The notes: generated from the letters alone by a model not told the origin. DNA of 64,000 nt from Planococcus citri (GCF_950023065.1 NC_088681.1:53168836-53232835); one strand, 5' to 3'. Shown: positions 21,264 through 33,555, counted from the first letter of the stretch. Translations and numbers: made by a program.

Positions 21264-21962
21264 TTGAGACCTTTTTACCCAAAATTTCAGCTGCCCAAGT
21301 TGTTTTTTCGATTTTTGGCGAATTTTTGAAAATCCAAAATTGGTTACAGAGCCCTGCCATTAGCCAAAAATGTGCTTTCTGCCAATAACAGCAAAACGTT
21401 TAGCTTTTTGTCACCATTGCCAAAAATGGTCGCTGTATTTTGCAAACAATTCCAAAATATCTCTTTTTTTTTGATTTTCTTGACAGGAATAATTTCTAAA
21501 AAAAAGTCTCGCTTTTTTGGAGAAATTGCCAAAAAATTCTTTCTGATAAAATTATCCGTCTCGCTTTTAGCATAAATCTTGCAAAATTTCATTTTTTTAC
21601 CCAATAATTGCCAAAAGGCCAGCTTTTTGCTAAAATTGTCAAATTCTCAGTTTCACTTTTTACTTAAAATGTAAAATAGGTAACTCTATTTTTTTTTCTG
21701 ACAACTGCTAAAAAGTCCTGCCTTTTATTGACATTTTTGTGGTCTTTTTTTAAATCTAGAAATTGCTAAAAAGTCTCATGTTTCGACATAAATTTTGAAA
21801 AATTCTCACTTTTTGCCACTAATTGCAAAATAGACCTGCTTTTTACTAAAAATTTTAACATTTCTCCCAAAAATCTCCAAAAAGCCTCACTTTTTTGGCT
21901 AAAATTGACAACAGTTCTCATTCCTTAAAATGTTTACTTTTTTACAACAAATTTTCAGAAAG
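21264..21962 (+). repeat. Degenerate AT-rich array, CCAAAAATTG/CTCACTTTTTG family (copy A, part 1)
   Basis: A loose array of ~30-40 bp units such as TTGCCAAAAATT..., AAGTCTCACTTTTTGCC and GCAAAATTTC, too diverged for a clean consensus. 21890-21962 matches the reverse complement of about 30150-30235. The same text resumes at 23075 after a 1.1 kb interruption. Open frames here are low-complexity (F, K, L) and not genes. Confidence 0.6.
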
Positions 21963-23074
21963 CCGTTATCGTTAAAGTGGTAATAACTAGGATTGGATGA
22001 TTTAGATAAGCGTGATTGCTTACAAGGGGGGTTACATGAGAAACTACCTAAGGGGGTTGAATTTGGCCTATGTCTCCTAATGTCACTAGACATGGGTATC
22101 CGATCCAATATTAACAAAAACAACTAAATGTTAGAATAATAATGAAATGAACACCTAACATCATTATTCCAATGATATTATTTATTGTACTAAAAGACAT
22201 CAATACTACTATAATTAATGCGTTTAATTATAATACTCTTGACCTTCGTCCCACCTATGATCCTTGCCATAAGATTGTTGCAGATTATGTAGTTCAATAG
22301 GACATCTATACCATCCTCGGATGGTATAGGTAAGCGAATAGGTACCAATCAATATACCTATCTACGAGTCAGGATCCTTGCCCTAGGCCTGTGGATACAC
22401 GATAATATAGATTAATAGTGCTAACTTATGATTAACCAGTGGAGACACCACCATGTAAGTACCTACTTACCAAACACTGCTCATTGTCACACCACCTCTT
22501 TTCCTTAGCCTACCCCAATAATAGTGGCTGTCAGTGGCTGCTTTACGAAGAGACACACATAACACACGCTCTACCTGATGATGTCTGGAATCATCTCAGA
22601 TAGCCGCAAGAAGAGATAAATAGGCATCCGCGATAGGTATTAATTACATTTACGTTAAATACTCTATCGACGAATAAGTAAATCATTATGGAATTACCAC
22701 ATTAGAAGTGGGTTAAACACGAGTTAAATATCTCATTGAGAGACTTATACATTTAATTCGACACTATGAAGACACAATGCCACTTGATACCTTACGCTGC
22801 AGATGATAGAAAACAAGTGAGGCTCGTGGACAAATTCTCATACAGAGAAGCCACGATCCAGAAGATCTGAGCTCACCCCTTTTATACATGATTGACAGAT
22901 TTATGTATAAAACGGGTGTATTGTGTAAAGATACACGTACCAAGTGATTTATGTGCAATTGTGCATATTAATTTATGCACCGATAGTTCCCACGTTACGA
23001 CGATTCCCCTAACCAGGTAATCTTTCCGAGAATGTCCACCTAGAGGGTGAAGGCATATTACACTATATCAAAGC
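21963..23074. mobile_element. 1.1 kb insertion defined by an empty paralogous site
   Basis: The related repeat at 29940-30235 (inverted) reads straight from the text before 21963 (ACAACAAATT(T/C)TCA(G/A)AAAG) to the text after 23074 (CTTCCTTTTT, then AGAAATTAGCC). Here about 1,110 bp of unrelated, richer sequence intervenes, flanked by AAAGCC on both sides (about 21959 and 23071). The insert has no long frame. It contains TGTTAGAATAATAATG at about 22110, a TTTTATACATG box near 22880 and several short hairpins. A solo LTR or another non-coding element is possible. TG...CA ends were not established. Confidence 0.55.
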
Positions 23075-23392
23075 CTTCCTTTTTTCTAGAAATTAGCCAA
23101 AAGTCTCGTTTTATTCCCAGAAGTTGCCAAAAAGCCCCACCTTTTGATAAAATGATTGAAAATTTTCAATTTTTTTTGCAAGATGGTTGTTTGTTTTTTT
23201 TGAAAAAAAAAAACTGATCAAAATCTCGTTTTTTTTAAACCAAAAATTATCCAAAATTTTCACTGTTTTGCCAAAAATTGTCAATAAATCTCACTTTACG
23301 CTGAAAATTCTCAAAAAGTCTTCATTTTTTCCAGAAATTAGCCAAAAGTTTCGTTTTATTGTCAGAAGTTGCCCAAAAAGCCCCATCTTTTG
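23075..23392 (+). repeat. Degenerate AT-rich array, copy A part 2, with ~240 bp duplication
   Basis: The block AGAAATTAGCCAAAAGT(C/T)TCG followed by AGAAGTTGCC and AAAAGCCCCA occurs at about 23090 and again near 23334, so the unit is duplicated with a period of about 240 bp. It continues the repeat interrupted at 21963. Confidence 0.6.
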
Positions 23393-24190
23393 ATGTGTCT
23401 GGTGATCTCAAAGATGTCATTACTTCAGCTCATTTCATTTGTAACCGAAGTCACATTTCAGTCGACAACAAATTGGGTGTTGTTAATACGAGATCCGAAT
23501 TATCCAGCATTTGGAATTCATGTAAAAAGTTTTTACAATCATTTTGGTCTATTTGGAACATATAGGTATAAAGATTACTTTTCCAATTTACGTAAAAAGG
23601 ACAATTCTATACAAATAAATGCTGTTTGGTCGAGTACCAAGTGTCGGAGAACCTGTATTAATAGAAGAGGATGTTTTGAAGGGATAATGGAGATTACGTG
23701 TAGTTGATCATCTATTTTTTCGGAAATGATGACCCTTCCATGAGGACTCATATCTCCCCTTCATGAGCACCCTTGAAAGCTGAAATCTCTTCTGAGGGAC
23801 TTTGAGCTCAAAATGAAGGTCTTAGCTGAATTTGGTCAAAATCTGTTCAACTTTATTTTCGCAATCCATTCTCGTTATAATCATTCATGAAGTCACTATG
23901 CTTCAGTGATGATTTTAAATTAAATCTAAAAAATTGATATTAATAGATTTGAAAAGAAATTGACACCTATTTTAGAATTAAAAAACTACCTGACAAAACA
24001 GATAAATATTGACGAAAGAAAGCGTTATTTTCATCAGGTGGTTTCAAGGCTCGGCCCACACATAAATTCCAACTCACTTCATCGTTATTTTCACTCGAAC
24101 GGAATCCGAATATTTCCCAAAGAATGTTACACGCCAATCTATGCAAGGTATTTTTTTAAAGCCATATTCGAAAAATTCACCAAGGTCTGA
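23393..24190 (+). other. Unrecognised stretch with two modest open frames; tail is dispersed repeat
   Basis: One frame stays open from about 23369 to 23707 (112 codons, mixed composition) and another from 23960 to 24190 (76 codons). Neither resembles a protein I can name, and no splice structure is evident. 23705-23890 (GAGGACTCATATCT, CTTCTGAG, GAGCTCAAAATGAAG, GAATTTGGTCAAAATC) matches the reverse complement of 30260-30450, so at least that part is repeat. Confidence 0.4.
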
Positions 24191-26743
24191 AATAAACTGC
24201 CAACAATGATGTTTGAAATTTATTGTTATTTTTCCAAAACAACTTTTCTCTCATTTAAACAAATTTTCTTCTCACATTCTGCGAGCATTTCGCGAAAGCT
24301 TTTGTGTTCATTTCGTTTCGTATTTATATGAAAAGGAATTCGAAGGTATCTCTGCGTAACGAAGCACGAATTTTTACCTCACCTTTGGCCCTTTGACACA
24401 CAAAATGCCGAGTGGTAAAATGTTCCGCGCAAAAAGTCTCAATAAACACAAGTTTCAAGGCATGAAAACAACGTACGAGAGGAAAAAAAGCACCAACTCG
24501 ACTGCCGAAGCAGATGACTGTAATTTGGCATTTCGCATTTAAATATCGAGTCTATAAAAATTCGCCTATACGTTTTTTTATCTGCTGTGGAAACTGGCAA
24601 GTGGCGAGTTTTATAAATGGGATTTTTCGCGTTCAACTGCTCGAGAGAGTCCACGATTACGTCGCACGGCGATAAGAAAACTAAACGAATATTTTCCTTA
24701 AGTAGAAATTTCATTTCGATTGAGTTTTGTGTATTTTTTTTCCTTTTCTCAAATTTAATAACAACGAGAAAAATACGAATGTGTGGAAAACGTTTAAAAA
24801 GAGATGAGTTCCCCGAGGAAAAGAATTAGTTCAGAAAAATAAAATCATTCAACAAATTAAACATATGTTTAAGGTTGATTTTTTGCAGCTGCTTTCAAGA
24901 ACGGATTAATCGAGAAAAATTTCGCAAATACGAATGTAAAAAAATGAGACTCGTATATATTTTGACAGAAAGAAACCCCAAATTGCTCGAAAACGTTACG
25001 AGAAAATGAAAAAGCGTGAATGGATTTTCAAACTCTCAAAGTACTTACGTAGAGAATTTCAAAAACTACGATGCTTTTATCCTCGGGCCAATTTATACTT
25101 AAAAAATGTTTTGAAATTAAATTTCTCGCCGCAGAAATTATTGCTCTAATTATTAACGTTTACGGTTTACAGATAAAACGCATTTAATCTGTGATTTAAA
25201 ACGACCATTATATAAGGAAAGAGGCAAACCAGCTGGATAATTTATTTTCGTAATATACTTGACGATGCCACAGACAGCCCTTAATGTAACAGGTGATCAA
25301 TCACCAACGGAATAACCAACGCAAGGCAAAAGGAATGCGAATTTTTATGGCGTTTCTCCGCGAGCAAAAATACATAAGGACTTTTTTTTTCTTTTTTTGA
25401 AATAATGAAAACTCTAATGAGGATGGCGTTTCGCCTCGCCTGGCGAATATTTCATGAAACACTTTTATCCCTCTACCAGATTCTCGCAAGCTCTGCATAG
25501 GACTCCTTTTGAATTCTGCTCTCTTTTTTTTTGTGATACGAGGAAAAAATTTTTTAAAAGATGGATTTCCATAACGAACGTTTCTGTCTCGTATTTTTCC
25601 AGTTCCGACGACGACGAGGACGTTCTCGTCGCGTTGACTTTTTTTTTGACGTTTTCCATTATTTCGTGACAGTGGCTGCTGATAACCATTAATTAGTCGA
25701 TTTGAACATACAACCATGTATAATAAGGTTCACATTCGTATAGGTCTATAGTTAATTATACATTTTATTCGACGAGACTACGATAGATGTCAAGCCAGTT
25801 CACTGGGCACCCGAAGATTGCGAAACTGGGCGTTAACATAATTAAAAAGCTCGAAAACTTTTCTCCGGGCGAATTTATATATATATATAACGATGACGGT
25901 GTACTTTAAATAAACTTTTTTAATACCGCTCAATTTTTACAAGAACGTAGTTTTCAAAAGTTAAGGTGCCAGGAATGCGGTTACCAGTTGTTTTTATCGC
26001 GAGTAAAGCTCACTACCTACCCAACCAACGTTTTCATCGAGTTTGTTTTTTGATAATTTATATTCTGTTTACTTTATAATGAGAATTGGCTATGCGATCG
26101 TGTGTACCTTAACTACCAAGCCGAGAAAAAAAATGTCGCCAGGTTTTTTTTTTTTGCATCGTTACTTTAATCAGGCTAAACCTGCTTACGAGCTTTTACC
26201 TGTGAGACTATGTTTACCCCTATAAAGTAGTTCAATCCTTGAGAGAATATAAACGATATGAACGAATTATTGATACTTCATCGGGAAAAACGTTCGATAA
26301 TTGAACGACCGAACTTTCTAAGAAATACTTTAAAATTTAAAGAACATTATTCCATATACAACTTTTACCCAACACTTTGTCATTTTTCAGCTGAAGTCGA
26401 TAACACGTTTTAAAAATTCAGTAAAGTCGTCTGGAAATACTTTGAAATTATGAAAATTTGTTCATAACGAAGGAAAAATGAATTGGATTCACGTAAGAAG
26501 TAGTTTTAGATACCAGGAGACCAAAATGTGGTACGTAGGTGAGAGAGCTTGAATGGGAATTTTTAGGAATTTTTAATTTAATTTTTGACATTTTTTTCGA
26601 ACAATGAGGACTGCATTTTCCTAATTTTTAAAAATAATTCTAGGCTGTTTTTTCAAAATTCAATTTTAATAACCCCATATTCGATAATTCTCGTGTTTGT
26701 TTTTTTTTCTTCTTCTTCTCGTGTCTGGGACATTCGGATCTCT
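24191..26743. other. No gene seen
   Basis: Unique-looking DNA. The longest frame (25301-25717, -, 138 codons) is rich in K, R and S, overlaps open frames on the opposite strand, and matches no family I recognise. I do not call it. A (TA)n tract lies at about 25877-25890. Confidence 0.5.
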
Positions 26744-27391
26744 TTAAATTCTCCCCTTCCATCTCTGCACCAGGCCTTCTGTGCGATTGTTCATTTCTCC
26801 CCACAGCTCCTCTCTAGTGTATGCAGTGCCTGTGCCACATACGAGGAGGTGGTCGTCAGTCTGTTTTTGTCCGCAATCCGGACACTTCACATCGTCCTGA
26901 ATGCCCCATCTACATAGTAAGGTTTACTGCTGTCCGGGCGCATCCGGCTCGGATCCGGTTCAGTGTGAGCCACTCTACATATGGCAATTCGTGTCCATTT
27001 GCCAGGTTCTCGTAACATGTAGTCTTTTCCAGATCCGACCATCTTTTCTCATGGGTCTCCTTCATGAAACTCCTCCTTGACTTCAGCCTTGGGGTCACCT
27101 CCTTCTGGTTGAACATGACATGGCGGGGGTCTTGTTCTTTTTTTGTCCTCTCTACATCCGACGCCACACACCGTCTTATCCCAGGGGGTGCAATGCCACA
27201 TATTCTTGGTAGGTGTTTGACACTGGTTGGTCTTAGGCAGCCAGACACAATTCTCATGGTGTTGTTGAGAGCAACGGCAATCTTCTTAACATGTGCTGAT
27301 CGCCCCCAGGCAGCACATCCATACTCTGCTGTAGAGCAGCACAGTGCCATGGCTGTTGTCCTCAGTGTCTTTGGCTTTGCTCCCCATCTAG
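26744..27391 (-). pseudogene. LINE ORF2 C-terminal domain with zinc-knuckle-like motif
   Basis: From the insert boundary the minus strand reads TRWGAKPKTLRTTAMALCCS, then AEYGCAAWGRSAHVKK, then NNTMRIVSGCLRPTSVKHLP: the usual post-RT block (AEYxxPVW, then MRxxSGxLRPT). A frame change near 26913 is needed to continue into KCPDCGQKQTDDHLLVCG, a CxxC...HxxxxC knuckle typical of the C-terminus of these elements. The stop is at 26744-26746. The apparent 146-codon ORF starts at an internal methionine. Confidence 0.88.
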
Positions 27392-27393
27392 TT

Positions 27394-28433
27394 CCCTATC
27401 GACGACTCATACGCTTTCACCAACATTTTCGCCCATAAAACGCCATGATGGTGGCGAAAAGTGAAGTTATCGCTACGCCAATTTCAAAATCTGTTTAGCG
27501 GTGGCGAATTATGAACGAAAATTTAAAAATTCGCTACTGTCCAACGGGAAAAATCATGTCTAAGGGAATCGCCCTATATTCATCTTACATATTTGCGGAC
27601 ACTCGAAAAATGTTGAGATGTTATGACGTCAACATCCGGTTGGTTGTAGAAGATGGACGTTAAAATCTATTAATAGCTACTGATTAAATGCCAAACAGTC
27701 GAAGTCGAACCAGTTACTCACGTTAGCTATCACAAACGTTCAGTTGTCAGCGTTTTTAAAGTAATAATTGTGTGCTGTAGACTTATAACAATGTGTTTTG
27801 GAAATACTTATGGTGATTCGTGTTTTTTAAAAAAATTATTTGGCGTAATAGTGTAGTGTAAATGTGCTGTGGCAGTGTAAAAGTAAAGTTTTCAAAAATC
27901 AAATTTGTGACTGTGATTTTTGTTTTTTGTCAAGTGCTTTTAAAAAATTGAATAAATGTTTAGCTCTGGCACCCCCTCCTTGGGCCAGTAGCTTCATAGT
28001 ACTTCATGTCGTTGGGTTTTCACCTCTTTGGCAAGGTTGAGGGTTGAAATTTTGCAAATCTTTGGGTTTGGTAAGAAGAAGTGTGCATGAGGTGGGCTGA
28101 GGGATCAAGTGAGGTTAGTGTGTAGTGTGAAAGAGTGAGTGAAAAAGTGTGGTGGCAGCTGATTTCAACTTTTAACTTGAGAAAAAAAAACAATTTTTAG
28201 GAATTTTACCAGGGTAAAAAATAGCAAGAGAAATGTTGGCAATTTGCTGCCGAATCGTCAACAAATCGCGAGCATTTCATCGAGTATTCATCACCGATTC
28301 GTGATTAATTCGCTATGAACCATTTTGCCAAGAGATTGGCGAAACAAATACAAGGCGTTTAGCTGGAAAAACATTGGTGACTTTGTGAGACTGGTACGCC
28401 AGCGAATTCGCTCATCAAATATCGTCGATAGGG
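27394..28433. mobile_element. 1,040 bp element with CCCTATCGACGA ends, GGCGAA-rich interior
   Basis: CCCTATCGACGA (27394) and TCGTCGATAGGG (ending 28433) are perfect inverted termini. TT lies on both sides (27392-27393 and 28434-28435), and removing the element plus one TT rejoins the LINE text LRKLVS / TRWGAKP in frame. The interior near both ends repeats GGCGAA/TTCGCC and ATTCGCT (about 27439, 27465, 27505, 27531, 28309, 28341 and 28402-28410). The middle (27.7-28.2 kb) is GT-rich unique text without a long frame. The end sequence differs at two positions from CCCTATTGACAA of the elements at 7469, 7888 and 34579, so it may be a relative. Confidence 0.85.
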
Positions 28434-28435
28434 TT

Positions 28436-29250
28436 GATACCAGTTTCCTCAGTAAGTTGTTTCTTGCTTCCACCTTCATTTTTGTGTTCTCACGGTGTCT
28501 CTTATATGTGAGGGTTCAGTCTAGTGTGATGCCTAGGTACTTGGGATTTTCACAGTTTTCTAGCTGCACTCCTCCCCACACTAGCTTCAATGTGCATTTC
28601 GCCTTTGCATTTTTCAGGTGGAAGCTACACACTTGAGTTTTGGATGGGTTTGGTCTGAGGGCATTATCCACATAGTAGGTCTGCAGTCTGTTTAGGGTTT
28701 CCTGCAACATTTCTTGTACCTCTATATGTGTATCCCCCTGAGCTGTTGCTGCTAGGTCATCTGCATACAGGAAATGTCTAGTCTGGTCTCCGATTGGCTG
28801 GTCATTTGTGTATATGTTGAACAGAATTGGGGCAAGTACACTCCCCTGTGGCAGTCCGTTTTTTTGCCTTCTCCATCTACTGGACTTTCCCATGTGGGTT
28901 ACATAGAACATCCTGTTACTGAGCATAGATTTAATAATGGTGGTGAAATTGTGGTCCTGGGTGATGTCATATACTTTCTTGCACAGTAGGTGGTGGTTCA
29001 CAGTATCATATGCAGCAGTTAGATCAACAAACACTGCACCAGTGATTTTTTTTCTTCTCAAAACCATCTTCAATGTGTTGTATGAGGTTGGTGGCCTGGC
29101 TTGTACAGCTTTTCCCCTGGCGAAAGCCAGCTTGTTGAGGGATAAGTCTGCCATCAATTGTGTCCTGTACTCTATCAAGAAGCAGTCACTCGAATAACTT
29201 ATAGCAGTGGCACAGGAGTGAGATGGGTCTGTAGTACCTTCTTCTTTGCT
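28436..29250 (-). pseudogene. Reverse transcriptase of the second LINE
   Basis: On the minus strand: YYRPISLLCHCYKLFE, a stop, then LLLDRVQDTIDGRLIPQQAG and FRQGKSCTSQ in one frame. A frame change gives KKITGAVFVDLTAAYDTVNH (first catalytic Asp region), GLPQGSVLAPILFNIYTND, and FLYADDLAATAQG (catalytic YADD, intact). PNPSKTQVCSFHL and LVWGGVQLENCENPKYLGIT follow. A TGA stop interrupts after YLGITLD. RT motifs are in canonical order, so only the frameshifts and the stop show decay. The segment ends at the inserted element at 28433. Confidence 0.93.
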
Positions 29251-29605
29251 AGGTTGCTGATTCTAGACGAGGTGAAGATCAGGTCAGGATTATAGCCTCT
29301 CTTCCATCTCTTACTCTGGAAGGATGATGGTAATTTGGCATCGTGTATCAGTGTGAGGTTGGAGTTGTCTGCCCATTCTTCAACTGCCTCACTGCTTTTG
29401 TCTGTCTCCAGATATCCCCACTCACTACTATGGCTATTGAAATCTCCAACAATGATAGCTGCCTTTGCTTCACTCCAGTTTGGAAGTTTTTGGAATGAGA
29501 AGATGTTTCCAGGAGGGTTATACACTGATGTTACTGTGCAGTGCTCCAATTCGATAGTAATAATTCCACAGTGTCTTGTCCGCTTGTCTCACTGGAGTGT
29601 ACTTC
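29236..29605 (-). pseudogene. Endonuclease fragment of the second LINE
   Basis: EVHSSETSGQDTVE, then after a frameshift ELEHCTVTSVYNPPG, then AIIVGDFNSHSSEWGY and KRGYNPDLIFTS. These are the metal-binding and active-site blocks of the APE-like (EEP-type) endonuclease of Jockey-superfamily LINEs (GDFNxHxxxWG and PDLxF). The catalytic end of the domain and the linker to RT are missing. The fragment is cut at the 5' side near 29605, a typical LINE 5' truncation. Confidence 0.88.
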
Positions 29606-29779
29606 AATCAAAAGACCAAATTTTATGATTTTCAAAATCTTGATATTTCATTCCACGACCGATCATATCGCTTTTCTTTCTCTAAAAAATCTCACAAGGG
29701 AACCAAACGAGATGTCCACAACTAATTTGAACGGAACCGCAATTTTTAGAAGCAGGTAGCAGCATATTTTGAAACCCTT

Positions 29780-30460
29780 ACAATAAAAATGTCAGCTACC
29801 TAAACTGATTTTTCGATTTTGGGCGAATTTTGAAAATCCAAAATTTATCATTTTTGGTAACTTGTTTATTTTTTTGAAAAAATATACCCCTATTACATTT
29901 ATGCAGTAAAAATTATGAAAATTAGTCCTGAAACAAATACCAACTGGCAATTTTTGGCAAAACAGTGAAAATTTTGATCAATTTTTGGTAAAAAAAAAAA
30001 CTAGTTTTTGATCAATTTTTTTTTGCAAAAAAACAAACACCCACCTGGCAAAAAAAATGAAAATTTTCAACCATTTTATCAAAAGATGGGGCTTTTTGGC
30101 AACTTCTGGCAGTAGAACGAGACTTTTGGCTAATTTCTGGAAAAAGGAAGACTTTTTGAGAATTTGTTGTAAAAAAGTAAACATTTTAAGCAATGAGAAC
30201 CGTTGTCAATTTTAGCCCAAAAAAAAGAGGCTTATTGGAGATTTTTGGGAGAAATATTAAGTAGATTTAATAATTCTTACATGAATGGATCGCGAAAATA
30301 GAGTTGAAAGGATTTTGACCAAATTCAGCACATATCTTCATTTTGAGCTGAAAGTTTCTCAGAAGAGATTTTAGCTTTCGGAGGTGTTCTCGAGGGGAAG
30401 ATATGAGTCCTCAAAGAATGGGCATTTTCGAAAAAAATTGTTGTTTTTTGACTCTCTAGT
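29780..30460 (-). repeat. Degenerate AT-rich array, copy B (uninterrupted)
   Basis: On the minus strand this copy contains the same order of blocks as 21890-21962 plus 23075-23280, without the 1.1 kb insert. The blocks include TTGACAACGGTTCTCATTGC, AAAATGTTTACTTTTTTACA and AGAAATTAGCCAAAAGTCTC. 30260-30450 matches 23705-23890. 29813-29863 (on +) resembles 21308-21344. It serves as the empty-site reference. Confidence 0.65.
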
Positions 30461-33400
30461 TCCTACCTAACCCGAACCTGTTTTGGGGAAACTAAAACAG
30501 TTCCCGAAGGTGGTACATATTTCAGATTCTGCGCCGACCTAGGTCATTGACATCAAAACCTAAGATCACGTTTAGTATCCTACTGAGCGTTGAAAGCTTG
30601 AAAATCGTTTTATATTTTGTGAATTTGCGTTTTGGACATCGGGGGGGGGGGGGGGGTGGGGTATTTTACATAATTCAAGTTTAAACGTTGAAGGATATCA
30701 ATTTCAGAAACTTGGGAAATATTCTGGAATGCATTAGTGCCAATTTTCTAGTCATTATTGCAAATTTCAAAAAATCGAGAAAAGAAGTCAAAAACTTAGT
30801 CAATTTTTTGGTGTTCTTGAAATTCGCAACAACGTCTACTATAGCCAAAAAAAAAAGAATTTTCTTCGTCGAATTGGAAAAAATCCTGCTTAGAAAAAAT
30901 GTCTAAACAATATACCTCTCCCTCCTTTCTCTTCCAATATATATTTTAAAAATCCCCTCCCCATTTTCTCTCTCTCTATTAAAAAAATCCTTCAGCAAAA
31001 AATCTGAAAATCACCATTAGGGTAGATAAAAACACATGATAAGAAGACGTAATGTAGCCTTCTCCACCTCACTCATGCCATTTAAGCCCTAAGCTCTCAA
31101 TCGTGGACCCATATTATCTCCAAAACTCAAACCTACACAACACATTTTCAGTTCGTTGACCTATCATTCCCCATTGGTAGGAAAACTCGACATCATAAAT
31201 ACAATCGGATTTCAATATCTTCAACTCGCACATAAGATAGACGACACTGGTAAAATAATTCTAAGATCGTCGACAACAACGACGACTACGACTACGACGA
31301 TAAATTAGAAAACGGTGTGTATTTGCATCGTTGCCAAATACTACGCTAATCAGTTGGCCAACATTAATAAATTTCGCAAATTAAAAGCACCATTAATTCT
31401 ATCCGATAAAAAGACCCGACTCTATAGCCAACTTGGCTAAAGCTGTGAAGTCGATAAAAGTATAATGGCGCGATATACTACACAAAGTACAGAGGCGAAA
31501 AGAGACAGTAGTGCGAAACGGTAATGAAGTCGCGAATTTCTTATCTTCTTGTATCGTGCACTAGAGCACTATACGTAGACTGTATATGCAAACGATATCG
31601 ATAATCGAACTGTAGCCGAAGCCCAAATCGAAGAAAAGGTTAAACGTTATTTAGCAAGATTGCCTTTTATGTGTAGCGAACATTAAGGGTGAAAATGGTT
31701 AAATCTTATGTCCGGATTTTACGAAAATAAGCTTTCTGCGGATGGTTAATTTTACATTCGAGCAATAAGGGGTATCACTATTTAAAATCGTATTTTCTCC
31801 AACCAAACGTTAAACTTTACAGCGATGGAAATTTGCCCCTTAGAAAGAAACCGTACCACTACCATCGCCGAATGCTTAGAAAATGATCTGATCGTGGAAT
31901 AAGTTTGGAAAATAACTAATTATGATATAGGGGGAGTGATAATTCCTGGAAATTTTCAAGGATTCGCGAACGGGATAAACTTATGTTAGGCTATGCCAAT
32001 GTCAATGTTTTAATAATCGAATACTATACGCGAAAACCTTATCAAATAAATTTTACAAGTCGACAAAGATGGGATGCGGGGATCGCGTAATGATTTATAT
32101 AAGTTTGTAATTAAGCTTGCGCGAGCTTAACATCTTTACATTTAAATGAAACTCGTATTTATAGCCTGTAAAATATACTTAGTACACGAAGGACGATTTT
32201 ATCTTTAGAAATACTTCGTACGTAGATATACGATTTTGTAAAATACGAATGTTTCTTTCTCCTAGATTTGAATACAAATACGTCTGCGTGTATTACTCGC
32301 ATTTAGAATAAATCTCAACGTAAGATATTGAAAATTTAACGTCTCTACATCCCATCGAAGACATAAGGTAAAAGCCGGCGTTAATAACTTGGTTAAACTT
32401 TCGTCCCTGAAGCATTGACAACGATTTCGTTACACCAGATAGGCTGTTAGCATCTCACAAGAATTCCGAATCAGCAATCGATCACCATCTATAATTTCGA
32501 ATCGACAAGTTGCACCTTGGTTTCGATGTTGAATCGTGTGTATAGGTAAGGACTGCCTTAGCCCTAAACTCTCGCCAGATGAAAGATGATAATTGAAGAA
32601 GAAAAACCAAGTTTTCCTTCGAATAGACGTAGAATGATATTTCACCTGAGAATAGGCCCAACGATGGGATATTTTCCACCAATGCGTGAAAGCCTAACCA
32701 AAATAGGTAATTATTACCAACACTCGAAACATGAAAATACAAACGATCAGAATTCAATTTTACCAGCATCAATCCAACTACGAGTATAACGAAAATAAAC
32801 GATAGCGAATCCGCAATAATGCCATGTCAAGTTGAAACTCGTGTCGAGATGTTAATAAAATTGCATACTCGGTTTGCCGTAATATTTCAATAATTTGATA
32901 CGTGTGTTATGACGTGTGATGGGTTCGTGATACGTTAATAAGGCTGCCTATTCAATTGAAATAAAGTGCCTACTCAAAGCCCCGAATATGATTGGAGTCT
33001 ATAGAAATGAATTGATTCAGATTTGTTTTTTTGAAGAGGGGAAGGGGGAATGAAATTCAAACGTTCAAAAAACACCCCAACCTCCCTCTCCTTTCGATAT
33101 TTGATTCCAGGATATTGAAGAATCATTCTGATTGCGAGAGAGAACTCAAAATCTCTTTAGGTACATATTTACAAAATGTTGTGTGAGGTAGATTGATACA
33201 AACTTCAGCGTGCTAAATTCGAATATCTGCTTTATTTACTTTTTAAACACAGCCCCTCGATACCTTTCTAGTTCTGGAAATTCAAAAAAAAGGTTTAACA
33301 GATGTAAAAAAGGTGGCGTAATTAATTTTGAGATTTGACATCCCGAAATTGAAACACATCGACGTGTCTTACCACTTTTTTAGGGGGGAGAGGGGGCTAA

Positions 33401-33555
33401 AAAAGCACTGAAGAGGTTGTATATAAAAACAGTGAGTCGATATTCTAATTCAACGCCCTTATTAAATTATTGAAAATGTACATTGCTACAGAACATTTTT
33501 GTGAATATTGTGCTTTTTCAAAATTGGATAAGGAATCTGATTTTGAACTTGATAA
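30461..33555. other. No gene seen; includes a 16-G homopolymer at 30641
   Basis: Unique-looking DNA with short frames only. A run of 16 G at 30641-30656 continues as TGGGG and could form a G-quadruplex. 31.0-32.9 kb is less repetitive and CG-dinucleotide-containing, as expected for host non-coding DNA, but no exon could be supported. Confidence 0.5.

Larger units (their letters stand above)
26744..29605 (-). mobile_element. Second dead LINE (endonuclease + RT), 5'-truncated, interrupted
   Basis: Reading right to left: an AP-endonuclease-like piece (29605-29236), then reverse transcriptase (about 29250-28436), then, after the 27394-28433 insertion, the C-terminal domain with a CxxC zinc-knuckle-like motif (27391-26744). 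The text is typical of Jockey-superfamily (X-element/BS-like) LINEs. The 5' end is missing upstream of 29605. The endonuclease C-terminus and the linker to RT appear deleted, because the endonuclease frame runs directly into YYRPISLL near 29236. Several frameshifts and stops are present. It is on the opposite strand to the 6-10 kb LINE and is less decayed. Confidence 0.92.

Noticed and set aside
25301..25717. 138-codon frame on the minus strand
   Set aside because: K, R and S-rich, ends in homopolymer-derived text, overlaps open frames on the opposite strand, and shows no recognisable domain.
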